From: Enterococcus pallens ATCC BAA-351
GTDB taxonomy: Bacteria; Bacillota; Bacilli; Lactobacillales; Enterococcaceae
Direction of reading: 5' to 3'
Assembly (NCBI RefSeq): GCF_000407485.1
Contig: NZ_ASWD01000002.1
Coordinates: forward strand, 1,116,001-1,180,000
Length of the DNA: 64,000 nucleotides
The notes beneath the pieces were generated by a model. It saw only the letters and a program-made list of their open reading frames with translations. It did not search any database and was not told where the DNA came from. A program made the translations under genes and the position numbers. This document shows, one piece after another, positions 17,933 to 27,652 of the stretch (positions within the stretch are counted from its first letter, which is position 1; each line of letters opens with the position of its first letter).

Positions 17933-19187
17933 TTTGCTTTCCTCCATCCAAAAAGAAGATCGCCTGCAGCTGCATTTGTTTCGCAACCTGCTGTACTTCT
18001 TGTTTGGTTACCTTCTCTAGTCGTTTCAGCCAAGCTTCGTCAGAGAGCTGACTGCCTGGCAGCCATTGATCCAAATAGGCAATCTCAATCACGTTTTGTG
18101 GACGATCCAAACCTAAGAGGTACTGATTTTTCAACATAGCCTTGGTTTGCTGGAAGGCTAGATCTGTAAAATCTCCTTGCTGCAAGTCTTCTAATTGTTC
18201 AGAAACTAAACGCAGCACCTTGTTACGATTCTCACTGTTGATTCCCGTCTGTACACTCATATAACCACGGAAGGTATCAAAGGTAGTAGAAGCATAATAG
18301 GCCAAGCTTTCTTTTTCCCGAACATTCATGAACAATTTCGAATGAGGAAACCCACCGAATAAACCATTAAAGACCAATAGCGGGAAACGCTGGGCATCTT
18401 CGTAATAAATCCCAGTTGCGTATGCTAAGTTTAATTTACCTTGAATTACCGGTTCTTGCAGCTGCTGTTCACGAATGACATTGCTGACAGTCTGTTCGTA
18501 ATAAATTTCAGGTGAACGCTCTTCACGATCTGTAAACGGCAAGGCAGCAAACAGCTCCGCTACCTCTGCTTCGCTGACATCTCCTACTACGAAAAGATCC
18601 AATTGATCATTTGCTAATACCTCTTGGTAGTAATCCGCCAAGGTTTGAGCCGTTTCCTGCTTCAAATCAGACACTGTTCCAAAGCTTGGAATTTGCTGAG
18701 CTTCATCAGTAAAGTAAGTTTCTTGTAATTTCAACGAAGCCAGCGTTTGCTTATCTTCCTCCAGGCTCTCTAAATAGCCCTTCAAATTTTCTTTTTCCAA
18801 TTGAAAGGTTTGTTCATCGAATTGGCCATCTTTGATATTAGGATAAAAAAGAACCTCCTTAAACAGGTCCACTGCTTGAGCCAATATCGTTGGGTCGTCA
18901 ACATATTTTCCATTTACTACACTAATCCCAAGGTTCATCCAATGAAGATTGCCCTTACGTCCTACACTCAGTCCAAAACCCGCACCATAAAGCTCTGCTA
19001 AATGTGCACTTAGTTTTGTTTGATCGGGATAATTTAATGAATTGGTTTCTAGTAAGTTCGCAAGAAGCGTACGCGTTGTCATTTTTTCTCTACGCAGTCT
19101 TGTTGTAAATCGTCCATAAATTTGAATCGTTTTATATTTTTTCGTCGGTAAGACGTGAAGCCGAATGCCTTTTTTTAGTCGAATCAT
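17925..19187 (-). CDS. ymfF: M16-family peptidase homologue YmfF, zinc motif lost
   Basis: M16-like protein of 420 aa with the fold's two halves (for example GGFPHSKLFMNVREKESLAYYASTT in short segments). At the usual HxxEH position it reads NLLETNSLN, so it should not bind zinc. The ATG at 19187 has AAAGGAG seven bases upstream. It is first in the ymfF-ymfH-ymfI-rodZ-pgsA operon, behind an extended -10 promoter. It probably shapes the chamber of the YmfH/YmfF complex; this is inference from M16B pairs. Confidence 0.88.
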   Translation of the reverse strand: MIRLKKGIRLHVLPTKKYKTIQIYGRFTTRLRREKMTTRTLLANLLETNSLNYPDQTKLSAHLAELYGAGFGLSVGRKGNLHWMNLGISVVNGKYVDDPTILAQAVDLFKEVLFYPNIKDGQFDEQTFQLEKENLKGYLESLEEDKQTLASLKLQETYFTDEAQQIPSFGTVSDLKQETAQTLADYYQEVLANDQLDLFVVGDVSEAEVAELFAALPFTDREERSPEIYYEQTVSNVIREQQLQEPVIQGKLNLAYATGIYYEDAQRFPLLVFNGLFGGFPHSKLFMNVREKESLAYYASTTFDTFRGYMSVQTGINSENRNKVLRLVSEQLEDLQQGDFTDLAFQQTKAMLKNQYLLGLDRPQNVIEIAYLDQWLPGSQLSDEAWLKRLEKVTKQEVQQVAKQMQLQAIFFLDGGKQNG

Positions 19188-19219
19188 ATACAAGCTCCTT
19201 TGATTTGTCATTACCTTCA

Positions 19220-19228
19220 ATTATAGCA
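19220..19228 (-). promoter_or_regulatory. Extended -10 promoter of the ymfF operon
   Basis: Minus strand TGCTATAAT: a perfect TATAAT with the TGn extension, about 30 bp before the ymfF start codon. The -35 region is weak, which is common with extended -10 elements. Confidence 0.65.
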
Positions 19229-19331
19229 CAGGAAAAAGTCTAAAGCTGGCATTTGCTATAAGCAAGCCTTTTGTTTCATCTTTTTTAGGGAGTTCGCTAT
19301 ACTGGAGAATGTAAAGGTAAGGAGGAATAAT

Positions 19332-19778
19332 ATGTTTAAAGAATTTAAGGAATTCCTGATGCGAGGCAGCGTACTTGATTTAGCAGTCGGGGTTGTTATC
19401 GGGAGTGCATTCACTGCCATTGTAAATAAAGTTGTTGAAGGACTAATCACTCCACTAGTCGGCTTAGTGGTTTCATTGTTTACTCGAGGACAAAATCTAG
19501 AAGATGCCGTTTCTGTTTTAGATTGGTCACCAGTTAAAGGTGTTACCTTTGCATTTGGTGATGTAGTTAGTGCGATTATTACTTTCTTAATTACTGGTTT
19601 TGTCTTGTTCTTAATTGTTAAAGCAGCTAATCGGGCGAAGAATTTAGGCACTAAAGAAGAAGCTGAAGAAGAAGTAGCAGCACCGACAGCTGAAGATTAT
19701 TTAGCTGATATTCGTGATATGTTGGCGGAACAAAAACATTTGCAAGAAAATAGCACGGATAAAGATAAATTAGAGTAA
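19332..19778 (+). CDS. mscL: Large-conductance mechanosensitive channel MscL
   Basis: Pentameric emergency-release channel opened by membrane tension. The N-terminus MFKEFKEFLMRGSVLDLAVG continues into the pore helix VVIGSAFTAIVNKVV. A second helix is at about 75-97 and a charged C-terminal bundle follows. At 148 aa it is slightly long, with an acidic tail. A GGAGG lies seven bases upstream of the ATG. It is a single gene, divergent from the ymf operon. Confidence 0.96.
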   Translation: MFKEFKEFLMRGSVLDLAVGVVIGSAFTAIVNKVVEGLITPLVGLVVSLFTRGQNLEDAVSVLDWSPVKGVTFAFGDVVSAIITFLITGFVLFLIVKAANRAKNLGTKEEAEEEVAAPTAEDYLADIRDMLAEQKHLQENSTDKDKLE

Positions 19779-19788
19779 CTAGATACTT

Positions 19789-19832
19789 GAGCAACGAGCC
19801 TAGAATATGTCAGCGCTCGTTGTTCTATTTTA
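19789..19832 (+). terminator. Intrinsic terminator after mscL
   Basis: GAGCAACGAGC / GCTCGTTGTTC stem followed by TATTTTA. Confidence 0.75.
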
Positions 19833-19836
19833 GATA

Positions 19837-19868
19837 AAATAAAAACCACGGAGCAACTATGCTCCATG
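19837..19868 (-). terminator. Intrinsic terminator after veg
   Basis: Minus strand CCATGGAGC pairs with GCTCCGTGG (one wobble), followed by TTTTTATTTT. Confidence 0.8.
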
Positions 19869-19872
19869 GCTC

Positions 19873-20118
19873 TTAAACTGCTTCAGTTAAAAATTCAATT
19901 TCTACTGTACGTGTTAATACATCGGAATAACTATAAGATACCCGTTCAAAAGAATTTTCTTCAGGATCCAAATCGACTACAAACACAGATGGATAAATTT
20001 CAGTTAGAATTCCTCTGCGTTGCGTTTGACGTTTTCTGCCTGTTTGAGCGACTAGTAAAATCGGACTGCCCAAGCGATCTTCTAAGCTCTGCTTGATGGT
20101 TGCTAAAGTTGTTGGCAT
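19873..20118 (-). CDS. veg: Veg family protein (DUF1021)
   Basis: Small 81-aa protein of the Veg family (MPTTLATIKQSLEDRLGSPI, with TGRKRQTQRRG in the middle). It is predicted to form an Sm-like small barrel. In B. subtilis Veg promotes biofilm matrix expression; the molecular role is not settled. It follows sigH by 107 bp. In bacilli veg usually lies beside ispE, so its place here after sigH is a local arrangement. Recognition is by sequence similarity only. Confidence 0.87.
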   Translation of the reverse strand: MPTTLATIKQSLEDRLGSPILLVAQTGRKRQTQRRGILTEIYPSVFVVDLDPEENSFERVSYSYSDVLTRTVEIEFLTEAV

Positions 20119-20225
20119 TCAGTTCACCTCACCCTACAGTATAACAGAAAAAGTTGAATTTTACAATGTTATCATAAAAGAAATTGCTTTGCAACCCTTT
20201 TAGTATCAACCACGAATGTATCCGA

Positions 20226-20807
20226 TTACAAAAGTTCTTCTTGATAAGATAACTCTTTTTTTAGTTTTCTTTTGGCTCGGTTCAAGGCACTTTCTGCCTG
20301 CGAACGTTTCAATCCCATCTCTTTGGCAGCTTCGGTAAGTTCGATATTATTTATGTAAGCTTGAAATATTTTTGCCTCAATCAGGGAGAATTCAATCGTT
20401 GAATTCTCAATCGCCTCACGAATCATCAATTTTTCTTCTATTTGTTCACTATAAACTAGATTTTGAGTAAAATACTCCAGCCCGTCACTTTCAACGGACA
20501 CTACATTTTTCTCGCTGCGTCGTTTTTTTGCTTCTTGCTTGCGCAGCTCGCATAATATTCTATTTTTTAGCACCTGCTTGAAATAGAGACCAAAAGTCAC
20601 ATGGCTGCCATATTCATAGCTTTCAATTGCATCCTGCAACGCGAGCCGACCTTCTTGCAACCAATCTTCCTCATCAAATAATCGTATATAGTAAACCTGC
20701 TTCATCGCCTGAACCACTCCTTTGTATGCTGTAAAGAGTGTTTCAAACGCTTCTTCATCACCTAATTTTGCTTTTTTTAACCAACCATGTAACTCAACCT
20801 TTTCCAT
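20226..20807 (-). CDS. sigH: Sigma-70 family factor, SigH/ComX-like
   Basis: Alternative sigma factor of 193 aa. A region-2-like segment contains DEEDWLQEGRLALQDAIESY and a region-4 HTH at the C-terminus contains LTEAAKEMGLKRSQAESALNRAK. It is the downstream gene of the cysS-mrnC-rlmB-yacP operon, where bacilli keep sigH. In enterococci its regulon is not well defined; competence or stress genes are possible. The ATG has AAAGGAG a few bases upstream. Confidence 0.85.
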   Translation of the reverse strand: MEKVELHGWLKKAKLGDEEAFETLFTAYKGVVQAMKQVYYIRLFDEEDWLQEGRLALQDAIESYEYGSHVTFGLYFKQVLKNRILCELRKQEAKKRRSEKNVVSVESDGLEYFTQNLVYSEQIEEKLMIREAIENSTIEFSLIEAKIFQAYINNIELTEAAKEMGLKRSQAESALNRAKRKLKKELSYQEELL

Positions 20808-20877
20808 GTAACCACTCCTTTCTGAATAAAAGGATACCTGATTTTTTCCAGATTAGAAGTGGTTAAGGAACAACTTT

Positions 20878-21402
20878 TTATTTTTGGCTCAATTCGTCCC
20901 TTTTTTGGGACAAATCGTGCAATTGTCGTTCGTTCCATGGAGAATTACGTCGAAAATCAGTAAATTGCGTATCTTTAGTATTACCCAAAATAGTTTCTTC
21001 AATCTTTTTTACGTCTTTATAAAGTTCACGAGCAGAGGTTCGCAAAGCTCCTTGTGAGAAAACAGTCCATTGCTCAGCTAAATCACTGGTTGCTACAGTC
21101 ACTTGTGTTAATCGATCATTCAATTCTTTAGCGGTACGTTCAATATAGCTATCCGCTGTTTCATCTTCTTTAGTAAAGACTACTGACAGCTGATACTTCT
21201 GATAACTTTTTTGAATACCCGGAACTAGCTGAGCATCAAATACTACAATTACCTCTAGTCCCTGGTATTTTGCATAATTAGACAAACGATTAAGCAGCAC
21301 TTCCCGCGCTTCCTCTAAATGATCTTGCTTTTTCAATTGAGAAAGATCTGGCCAGGCACCAATCATGTTGTATCCATCGACTAATAATAATTGCTTTTTC
21401 AT
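20878..21402 (-). CDS. rae1: NYN-domain ribosome-associated endoribonuclease (YacP/Rae1)
   Basis: 174-aa PIN-like NYN nuclease. The acidic site is seen in LLLVDGYNMIGAWPD at the N-terminus, then VVFDAQLVPG and TKEDETADSYIE. The B. subtilis homologue Rae1 cleaves mRNA in the ribosomal A site. Its start overlaps the rlmB stop by one base (TAATG), so translation is coupled. It lies in the usual position between rlmB and sigH. Confidence 0.9.
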   Translation of the reverse strand: MKKQLLLVDGYNMIGAWPDLSQLKKQDHLEEAREVLLNRLSNYAKYQGLEVIVVFDAQLVPGIQKSYQKYQLSVVFTKEDETADSYIERTAKELNDRLTQVTVATSDLAEQWTVFSQGALRTSARELYKDVKKIEETILGNTKDTQFTDFRRNSPWNERQLHDLSQKRDELSQK

Positions 21403-22193
21403 TAGTAGCCACTTCGCTTTCTAAGTACTTCATACATCAAAAGTCCCGCAGCTACACCTGCATTTAAGCTTTGGACGTGCCCAGTCATTGGAATCGTCAG
21501 CATTTCATCGACTTCCTTTTTCAGGCCTGCACTCATTCCTTTACCTTCATTGCCAATGATTAAAGCAATTGGACCATCCACCTTCCACTGACGATAATCC
21601 GTTCCTTGCATATCGGTTCCAAAAATCCAATAACCGGAATCCTTTAATTGTTTAATCGTTTGACTAAGGTTAGTCACTCGAGCGATAGGCACATATTCCA
21701 CTGCGCCTGTCGATGCCTTCGTGACCACCGGAGTAATTCCAACTGAACGATGCTTAGGAATGACTACTCCACTTACACCACTGGCATCAGCCGTTCGTAA
21801 AATTGATCCAAAATTATGGGGGTCCTCTAAGCTGTCCAAAATCAATAGAAAAGGTGCCTCTACTGTTGCTACCTGTTCAAGCAGCTCATCTATCGTTAAA
21901 TATTGATAAGGAGTGATCGCCAGCAAAATTCCTTGATGGACTCCTTGATCACTTAATGTATCCAGCTTTTGTTTCGGTACCCACTTAACTGGCACAGCTT
22001 GCGTTTGAGCCAAGGTCTTCAACTGCTCAATTTTTTCTCCGCGGGCATCCTCTTGTAAAAACAATTTATTTCCACGTCCAGCCTGCAAGGCCTCTACTGT
22101 TGCGTGATGCCCGAAAACAAAATTTTTCTCTTCATTTGTTTCTTCTGGTATATTCACCGCTTTTTGCGGCTTGCGTTTACGCTTGTCTTTCAT
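21402..22193 (-). CDS. rlmB: 23S rRNA (guanosine-2'-O-)-methyltransferase RlmB
   Basis: SpoU-type SPOUT methyltransferase acting on 23S rRNA. An N-terminal substrate-binding domain begins at FVFGHHATVEALQAG and the C-terminal trefoil knot has the motifs LDSLEDPHNFGSILRTAD, IGNEGKGMS and PMTGHVQSLNAGVA. The ATG at 22193 (263 aa) has AGGTGA five bases upstream and overlaps mrnC by 17 bp; an in-frame GTG lies three codons earlier. Members of this branch may methylate tRNA instead, but operon and motifs favour RlmB. Confidence 0.92.
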   Translation of the reverse strand: MKDKRKRKPQKAVNIPEETNEEKNFVFGHHATVEALQAGRGNKLFLQEDARGEKIEQLKTLAQTQAVPVKWVPKQKLDTLSDQGVHQGILLAITPYQYLTIDELLEQVATVEAPFLLILDSLEDPHNFGSILRTADASGVSGVVIPKHRSVGITPVVTKASTGAVEYVPIARVTNLSQTIKQLKDSGYWIFGTDMQGTDYRQWKVDGPIALIIGNEGKGMSAGLKKEVDEMLTIPMTGHVQSLNAGVAAGLLMYEVLRKRSGY

Positions 22194-22581
22194 CCAGTTC
22201 ACCTACTTTCTTAATACACCAACTCATTAATTCTTCCAGTCGTTCTTTTTCACCTAATAAATGTAAATACCCCATCACTGCTTCAAAACCTGTTGACATA
22301 CGATAGGTCATTTTATCGGTATTTTTGGCAGATGTATAGCTTTTCGCATTTCGGCCGCGGCGATAAACACCCTGCTCTTCCTCGGTTAACAGGTTGATTT
22401 TTTCCATCTCATGAATCAGCATTGCTTGGGCTTTCGCTGAGACATAACGGGTAGCCATATGATGCAGCTTATTAGGGCGGGTTTGGCCTGAAAGAACCAA
22501 GAAATCCCGCACATAGCTTTCATAAATAGCATCCCCAACATAGGCTAAGGTTAATCCACTTAATTGTTTTACGTCTATCAT
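22177..22581 (-). CDS. mrnC: Mini-ribonuclease III
   Basis: 134-aa RNase III-like dimer without the double-stranded RNA-binding domain; matures 23S rRNA ends. Motifs: LSGLTLAYVGDAIYESYVRD and RRGRNAKSYTSAKNTDK. The ATG at 22581 overlaps the cysS TGA by one base (TGATG), with GGAG nine bases upstream inside cysS. An earlier in-frame TTG is less likely. The cysS-mrnC-rlmB-rae1 order is standard in Firmicutes. Confidence 0.93.
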   Translation of the reverse strand: MIDVKQLSGLTLAYVGDAIYESYVRDFLVLSGQTRPNKLHHMATRYVSAKAQAMLIHEMEKINLLTEEEQGVYRRGRNAKSYTSAKNTDKMTYRMSTGFEAVMGYLHLLGEKERLEELMSWCIKKVGELDERQA

Positions 22582-23990
22582 CAAGCTCTTCTCCAACGGG
22601 TACCCTGTGGCGTATCCTCCAAAATAATTCCTTGATCCTTCAATAGATCACGAATTTCATCACTGCGGGCAAAATTTTTATCTTTGCGGGCCTGATTACG
22701 TTCAGCGATCAATTGATCCACCTCTTCATCTAACAGTTCAGCAGTTTCAAAAGTGATTCCAAAGACAGCCAATAATTGCAGCAGCATATCCAAGCCATAT
22801 TGTAGTGTAGCAGCAGAAACTTCTGCTCTCTCAATGTATTGATTCAACCATTTTGCTAATTCATAAACCACTGTAATTCCGTTTGCTGCATTGAAATCGT
22901 CATCCATCTCTTTAACAAAACGAGCTTCCAGTGCTTGAATAGCCTGAATATTTTGTTCGTCGTCTGCCAATTTGTCTTCAGCAGTATCTTTACGGAAGTT
23001 CACATTCTCAACTGTCGTACGTAGACGCTGCAAGTTTGCTTGGGCATCTTTCATAGTTGCTTCGCTATAACGGATTGGACGGCGATATTGTGTAGTTGCC
23101 ATGAAAAAGCGCAATACTTGCGGATCAATTTCTTTCACCATATCGTGCACTGTCACAAAGTTGCCTAACGATTTGCTCATTTTTTCATCGTCTTCACCAA
23201 TAGTCACATAACCGTTATGCATCCAGTAATTGGCGAATTTTTTGCCCGTTTTTGCTTCGCTTTGAGCAATTTCATTTTCATGATGAGGAAATTCTAAATC
23301 CTGTCCGCCACCGTGAATATCAATGGTGTCGCCTAAATGCTTAGTGGCCATCACCGAGCATTCAATGTGCCAGCCTGGACGCCCCTTGCCCCAAGGTGAT
23401 TCCCAAGAAATTTCCTCTGGTTTAGCAGCTTTCCACAAAGCAAAATCTAACGGATCTTCTTTTTGCAGCTGCTCCGTACCGGTACGCTGACTAGCGCCTA
23501 CTTCCAATTCATCAATCGACTGATCGCTCAATTCTCCATAGTCTTTGAACTTCCGGGTGCGATAATAAACATCGCCATTGGACTCATAAGCGTAGTCTTT
23601 TTCAATCAAAACCGCAATAAACTCGATAATATCTGGAATATGGTTAATTACTCGTGGATGCAAGGTTGCTGGTTTTACATTCAAAGCCGCTGTATCCTCT
23701 TCAAAGGCGGCGATAAACCGATCAGCAACTTCTGGAGCAGTAATGGATAATTCTTTAGCTGCTTTAATAATTTTGTCATCCACATCAGTAAAATTCGAGA
23801 CATAGTTCACTTCATAGCCGCGATATTCAAAGTAACGACGAATCGTATCAAAAGCTATTGTACTGCGAGCATTACCAATATGAATATAATTGTAAACAGT
23901 CGGTCCGCAGACATACATACGGATTTTTCCCTCTTCAATTGGTTGAAAGACTTCTTTTTCACGGGTTAAGGTATTATAGATTTCAATCAT
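22581..23990 (-). CDS. cysS: Cysteinyl-tRNA synthetase
   Basis: Class I synthetase charging tRNA-Cys. HIGH motif HIGN follows the zinc-site [17 protein letters not shown] and [11 protein letters not shown] supply further zinc ligands; KMSKS is at DEKMSKSLG. The 469-aa form starts at the ATG at 23990, with AAGG six bases upstream, and overlaps the cysE stop by 8 bp. It is co-transcribed with cysE behind a cysteine T-box, so enzyme level should follow the charge of tRNA-Cys. Confidence 0.96.
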   Translation of the reverse strand: MIEIYNTLTREKEVFQPIEEGKIRMYVCGPTVYNYIHIGNARSTIAFDTIRRYFEYRGYEVNYVSNFTDVDDKIIKAAKELSITAPEVADRFIAAFEEDTAALNVKPATLHPRVINHIPDIIEFIAVLIEKDYAYESNGDVYYRTRKFKDYGELSDQSIDELEVGASQRTGTEQLQKEDPLDFALWKAAKPEEISWESPWGKGRPGWHIECSVMATKHLGDTIDIHGGGQDLEFPHHENEIAQSEAKTGKKFANYWMHNGYVTIGEDDEKMSKSLGNFVTVHDMVKEIDPQVLRFFMATTQYRRPIRYSEATMKDAQANLQRLRTTVENVNFRKDTAEDKLADDEQNIQAIQALEARFVKEMDDDFNAANGITVVYELAKWLNQYIERAEVSAATLQYGLDMLLQLLAVFGITFETAELLDEEVDQLIAERNQARKDKNFARSDEIRDLLKDQGIILEDTPQGTRWRRA

Positions 23991-24516
23991 GTTGAACCTT
24001 CTTTCCATTAATTCTAACTACTTTAGCTGGCACACCAACTGCGGTGGCATGATCAGGTATATCATTTAAAACAACAGCGCCAGCACCAATTTTTGCACCA
24101 GCACCAATTTCCACAGGTCCTAAAATTTGTGCATTGGCTGACACAAAAGCACCTTTACGAACTGTCGGATGCCGCTTGCCGGTATCCTTGCCTGTCCCTC
24201 CCAATGTTACACCGTGGAACATGACTACGCCTTCTTCTACTTCAGCGGTTTCACCAATCACCACCCCAGCACCATGGTCAATAAAAACCCCTGGGGCTAT
24301 TTTAGCTCCTGGATGAATTTCAATTCCAGTTAAAAAACGCCAAAATTGCGAATGGATCCGTGCCAGCAAGAAAAGGTTGTGGCGGTAGAAAAGATGGGAC
24401 AGCTTGTGGAAAAACAAAGCATGTATCCCTGGATAAGTTAATACCACCTCAACACTTGACTTAACAGCAGGATCATTTCGTTTGGCAGCCTCTATTGCGG
24501 CTTTCCACCATCCCAT
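23983..24516 (-). CDS. cysE: Serine O-acetyltransferase
   Basis: Makes O-acetylserine, the precursor of cysteine. The 177-aa form has an N-terminal helical region and a C-terminal left-handed beta-helix of hexapeptide repeats with [18 protein letters not shown] and [18 protein letters not shown]. The ATG at 24516 has GGAG eight bases upstream. It is the first gene after the T-box leader. It is shorter than E. coli CysE, as in other Gram-positives. Confidence 0.94.
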   Translation of the reverse strand: MGWWKAAIEAAKRNDPAVKSSVEVVLTYPGIHALFFHKLSHLFYRHNLFLLARIHSQFWRFLTGIEIHPGAKIAPGVFIDHGAGVVIGETAEVEEGVVMFHGVTLGGTGKDTGKRHPTVRKGAFVSANAQILGPVEIGAGAKIGAGAVVLNDIPDHATAVGVPAKVVRINGKKVQHD

Positions 24517-24596
24517 TTTAATCGCTCCTTTATTTTCAAACAACGAACTCTCCTTACTTTTACCTACCAAAAGCATAACTTTTACCATTTAATAAC

Positions 24597-24826
24597 AAAA
24601 AACACGCGTCTTTTGAGTTTCCTCAAAAGACGCGTGTTCACGTGGTCCCACTTTTGTTTGCAGCTCTTGCTGCCTCTGACGGATAACGGTCGTTTGCCGT
24701 TTTTGGCTACCAGAAACTCGCCAAAACCACTCCAAGATGCATTTCACAGGGTTCATCTTATCTGCTTACACCAGCCGCAGACTCTCTTAGAAGACTTCTT
24801 CCTGCTACTTCTTCTTATCAATGTGT
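24597..24826 (-). promoter_or_regulatory. Cysteine T-box leader of cysE-cysS
   Basis: tRNA-sensing transcription leader between gltX and cysE. The T-box core TGGGACCACG lies at 24650-24641 and overlaps the base of the terminator region. A terminator hairpin with a 16-bp stem (24637-24601) ends in a T-run. Upstream, the AGAGAGT-type stem I base is near 24787-24781, and a specifier-like loop GAAATGCATC places TGC (Cys) at 24741-24739 followed by A. Gene context and specifier agree, so tRNA-Cys sensing is well supported. B. subtilis has the same gltX/T-box/cysE layout. Confidence 0.9.
24601..24637 (-). terminator. Terminator within the T-box leader
   Basis: ACACGCGTCTTTTGAG pairs perfectly with CTCAAAAGACGCGTGT around GAAA, then a T-run. 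It forms when charged tRNA-Cys is bound and the antiterminator is not made. Confidence 0.9.
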
Positions 24827-26284
24827 TTACATTACTTGATTTAAATGTGCCAAAGCCTTTTCTTTACCTAATAACTCGACAGTTTCAGGTAATTCAGGGC
24901 CGTGTGTAACGCCACTAACAGCAACACGGATCGGCATCCAAAGGTTTTTACCTTTGACACCCGTTTCTTTTTGAACAGCCTTGATCGCTGCTAAAACACC
25001 TGCTGCATCAACGGTTTCCATATCTTCTAGTTGTTCTTTAAACGCACTTAGAACCATGGGAACAGTTTCTTGCGCTAAAACTTCTTGAGCGGCTTCATCC
25101 AATACAGGATGTTCTTCAAAGAATAATTGAGATACTTCCACGATTTCAGCTGCAAAGCTCATTTGTGGTTGGTATAAACCAACTACTCGTTGAACCCAAG
25201 CTTTACGATCTTCACTTGGATTTTCTTCTACTTTACCTGCTTTAATTAAAAATGGCAAACACAATTCAGTCAATGTGGTTAAGTCCATTGCTTTGATGTA
25301 GTGATTATTTACCCATTCTAATTTCTTTTGATCAAAGGCTGCAGGTGATTTGCTTAAACGTTTGGTATCAAACATCTTAACTAACTCTTCTTGAGAGAAG
25401 ATTTCGTCTTCACCAACTGGCGACCAGCCTAGCAAAGCAATAAAGTTGAACATTGCTTCTGGCAAGTAGCCTAATTCGCGATATTGCTCAATGAATTGCA
25501 GGATTGATTCATCCCGCTTGCTTAGCTTTTTACCGGTTTCGCTATTAATAATTAACGTCATATGCCCAAAGGTTGGACGAGGCCAGCCAAAGGCATCGTA
25601 AATCATTAATTGTTTTGGTGTATTAGCAATATGGTCATCGCCACGTAATACGTGGGTGATCTTCATCATGTGATCGTCTACTGCTACTGCAAAGTTGTAA
25701 GTAGGCATGCCATCGCGTTTTTGAATAACAAAATCGCCGCCGACATTATCTGATTCAAAGTTGATTTCGCCTTTTACCATATCTTCAAAGCTGTAAGTTG
25801 TGTTACGTGGTACGCGGAAACGAATAACTGGTTCTAAGCCTTGCGCTTCTTTTTCTGCTTGCTGCTCAGGACTCAGGTTGGCACATTTGCCGCCGTAGTG
25901 AGGCATTTCGCCACGTGCACGCTGCGCTTCTCTCTCAGCTTCTAATTCTTCCTCTGTACAATAGCACTTATACGCTAAATTACTGGCTAGTAATTGGTCA
26001 ATCAACGGTTGATAGATTGCTTTCCGTTCTGATTGTCGGTAAGGGCCGTATTCGCCTGGTTTATCAGGAGACTCATCCCAATCCATTCCCAACCAAGCTA
26101 AGTTTTCCAGCTGGCTTTTTTCACCATCGGCAATGTTGCGCTTTTGGTCAGTATCCTCAATACGAATGATAAATTCACCATCATTGTGACGAGCAAATAA
26201 ATAGTTGAATAACGCTGTCCGGGCATTTCCAATGTGTAAATGTCCAGTTGGACTTGGTGCATAACGCACACGAATTTTTGACAT
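24827..26284 (-). CDS. gltX: Glutamyl-tRNA synthetase
   Basis: Class I synthetase of 485 aa. HIGH motif HLHIGN in [24 protein letters not shown]-like KKLSKRDES. The ATG at 26284 has GAGGAG five bases upstream; a longer reading has no ribosome site. It lies between yacL and the T-box leader. Firmicutes of this type usually use a non-discriminating GltX with GatCAB to make Gln-tRNA; this cannot be judged from the sequence alone. Confidence 0.96.
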   Translation of the reverse strand: MSKIRVRYAPSPTGHLHIGNARTALFNYLFARHNDGEFIIRIEDTDQKRNIADGEKSQLENLAWLGMDWDESPDKPGEYGPYRQSERKAIYQPLIDQLLASNLAYKCYCTEEELEAEREAQRARGEMPHYGGKCANLSPEQQAEKEAQGLEPVIRFRVPRNTTYSFEDMVKGEINFESDNVGGDFVIQKRDGMPTYNFAVAVDDHMMKITHVLRGDDHIANTPKQLMIYDAFGWPRPTFGHMTLIINSETGKKLSKRDESILQFIEQYRELGYLPEAMFNFIALLGWSPVGEDEIFSQEELVKMFDTKRLSKSPAAFDQKKLEWVNNHYIKAMDLTTLTELCLPFLIKAGKVEENPSEDRKAWVQRVVGLYQPQMSFAAEIVEVSQLFFEEHPVLDEAAQEVLAQETVPMVLSAFKEQLEDMETVDAAGVLAAIKAVQKETGVKGKNLWMPIRVAVSGVTHGPELPETVELLGKEKALAHLNQVM

Positions 26285-26372
26285 GTGAACTCCTCTTTCC
26301 CGCATAATTAAGCAGAGCAATTGCCTGCTTTACTGCTCAAATTGTACAATCAATCAGCTATTTAGTAAAGGG

Positions 26373-27524
26373 TCAATCCTTTTTCCCCTCTTGATACTCA
26401 ATTTTTTTCTCAGGAGAATCATCTTTAATGTTGCGGTTGGAATGGGCTGGTTTGGCAAAAATCATTCGACCAGCTGCTGTTTGCAAAGCACTAGTTACGA
26501 CAACTTCAATATGTTCGTTCATATAATGTTGGCCATCTTCAACAACCACCATCGTTCCGTCATCCAGGTATGCTACCCCTTGCTGACGCTCTGTACCAGC
26601 TTTTACCACCAAGACATTCATGTTCTCACCAGGAATGACTACTGGCTTAACTGCATTGGCTAAAGCATTAATATTCAGCACAGCCACATTTTGGAATTCT
26701 GAAACCTTGTTCAGGTTGTAATCGTTGGTGACGATCACACCATCTAACAGCTTCGCCAATTTGATTAGTTTACTATCGACTTCATTAATATCTTCGAAGT
26801 CGCCATCATACATTTCTACAGCAATTCCATCTTCTTTTTGCAAAGAATTTAGAATGTCTAATCCTCGGCGCCCTCTCACTCGTTTCAAGCTATCGCCAGA
26901 ATCAGCAATGTATTGTAATTCATACAGGACAAAGTTCGGAATCATCAAGACACCTTCTAAAAAACCGCTTTTGGCAATGTCATAGATTCGGCCATCAATA
27001 ATCACACTAGTATCCAAGATTTTGTATTTATGGAAATTATCATCTGCCTTGCGATCCAGTACTTCACCTTCTGGATTTTCTGCCTTTTTCGTACGTGGTG
27101 TGAAGATTCTCTTCCACTCGTCGATTCGGGTAGTTCCCATTCGAAACCCTAGGTAACCTAACAGAATCATAATGATGATTGGCAGTGCACTGTTAACCAC
27201 TGGAATCTCCAGATTATACAGTGGATTAGTAACAAACAGGCCTAATGTCAGACCAATAATTGCACCCACCGTTCCAAATAATAAATAAGTTAAACTAAAC
27301 TCGTTTAATTGCTTCTCAATTTTTTTGACACTGGTTGTAATCGGTTCGACGAGGACCAAAGATAATAATAAAAAAATAATTGCGCCAATCAGGCCATTCG
27401 TCAACGAATTATTCAACCATAAATTGCTGCTTTGTCCAATTGCCATCCAAGCTGTCGGCAGCAAAGTAATCCCCATGCTGATCCCAACTAAAACTATAAT
27501 GACAGTTAATACACGTTTTTGCAT
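26373..27524 (-). CDS. yacL: PIN/TRAM-domain membrane protein YacL
   Basis: 383 aa: four hydrophobic segments in the first 135 residues, then a PIN nuclease-like domain (ILDTSVIIDGRIYDIAKSGFL, acidic residues also at FEDINEVDSKL and VTNDYNL) and a C-terminal TRAM RNA-binding domain with a basic tail. It is probably a membrane-anchored RNase; the substrate is not known. Its position between radA and gltX is conserved in bacilli. Confidence 0.9.
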   Translation of the reverse strand: MQKRVLTVIIVLVGISMGITLLPTAWMAIGQSSNLWLNNSLTNGLIGAIIFLLLSLVLVEPITTSVKKIEKQLNEFSLTYLLFGTVGAIIGLTLGLFVTNPLYNLEIPVVNSALPIIIMILLGYLGFRMGTTRIDEWKRIFTPRTKKAENPEGEVLDRKADDNFHKYKILDTSVIIDGRIYDIAKSGFLEGVLMIPNFVLYELQYIADSGDSLKRVRGRRGLDILNSLQKEDGIAVEMYDGDFEDINEVDSKLIKLAKLLDGVIVTNDYNLNKVSEFQNVAVLNINALANAVKPVVIPGENMNVLVVKAGTERQQGVAYLDDGTMVVVEDGQHYMNEHIEVVVTSALQTAAGRMIFAKPAHSNRNIKDDSPEKKIEYQEGKKD

Positions 27525-27597
27525 AACTTCCCTCCTAAGTAGTCATTTATTCTCACAGACCTTTTTATCAAGGCCTGTTAAGAAATTCACTTTAACA

Positions 27598-27632
27598 CCT
27601 AGACCATTGACAGCTGATGCCAATAGTCTAGG
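27598..27632. repeat. Inverted repeat between radA and yacL
   Basis: CCTAGACCATTG (27598-27609) and CAATAGTCTAGG (27621-27632): 12-bp arms with one mismatch. No T-run follows on the minus strand, so it is not a clean terminator; it could be an mRNA processing or attenuating hairpin. Confidence 0.4.
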
Positions 27633-27652
27633 TTGGTCATTGTAATTCTTTA

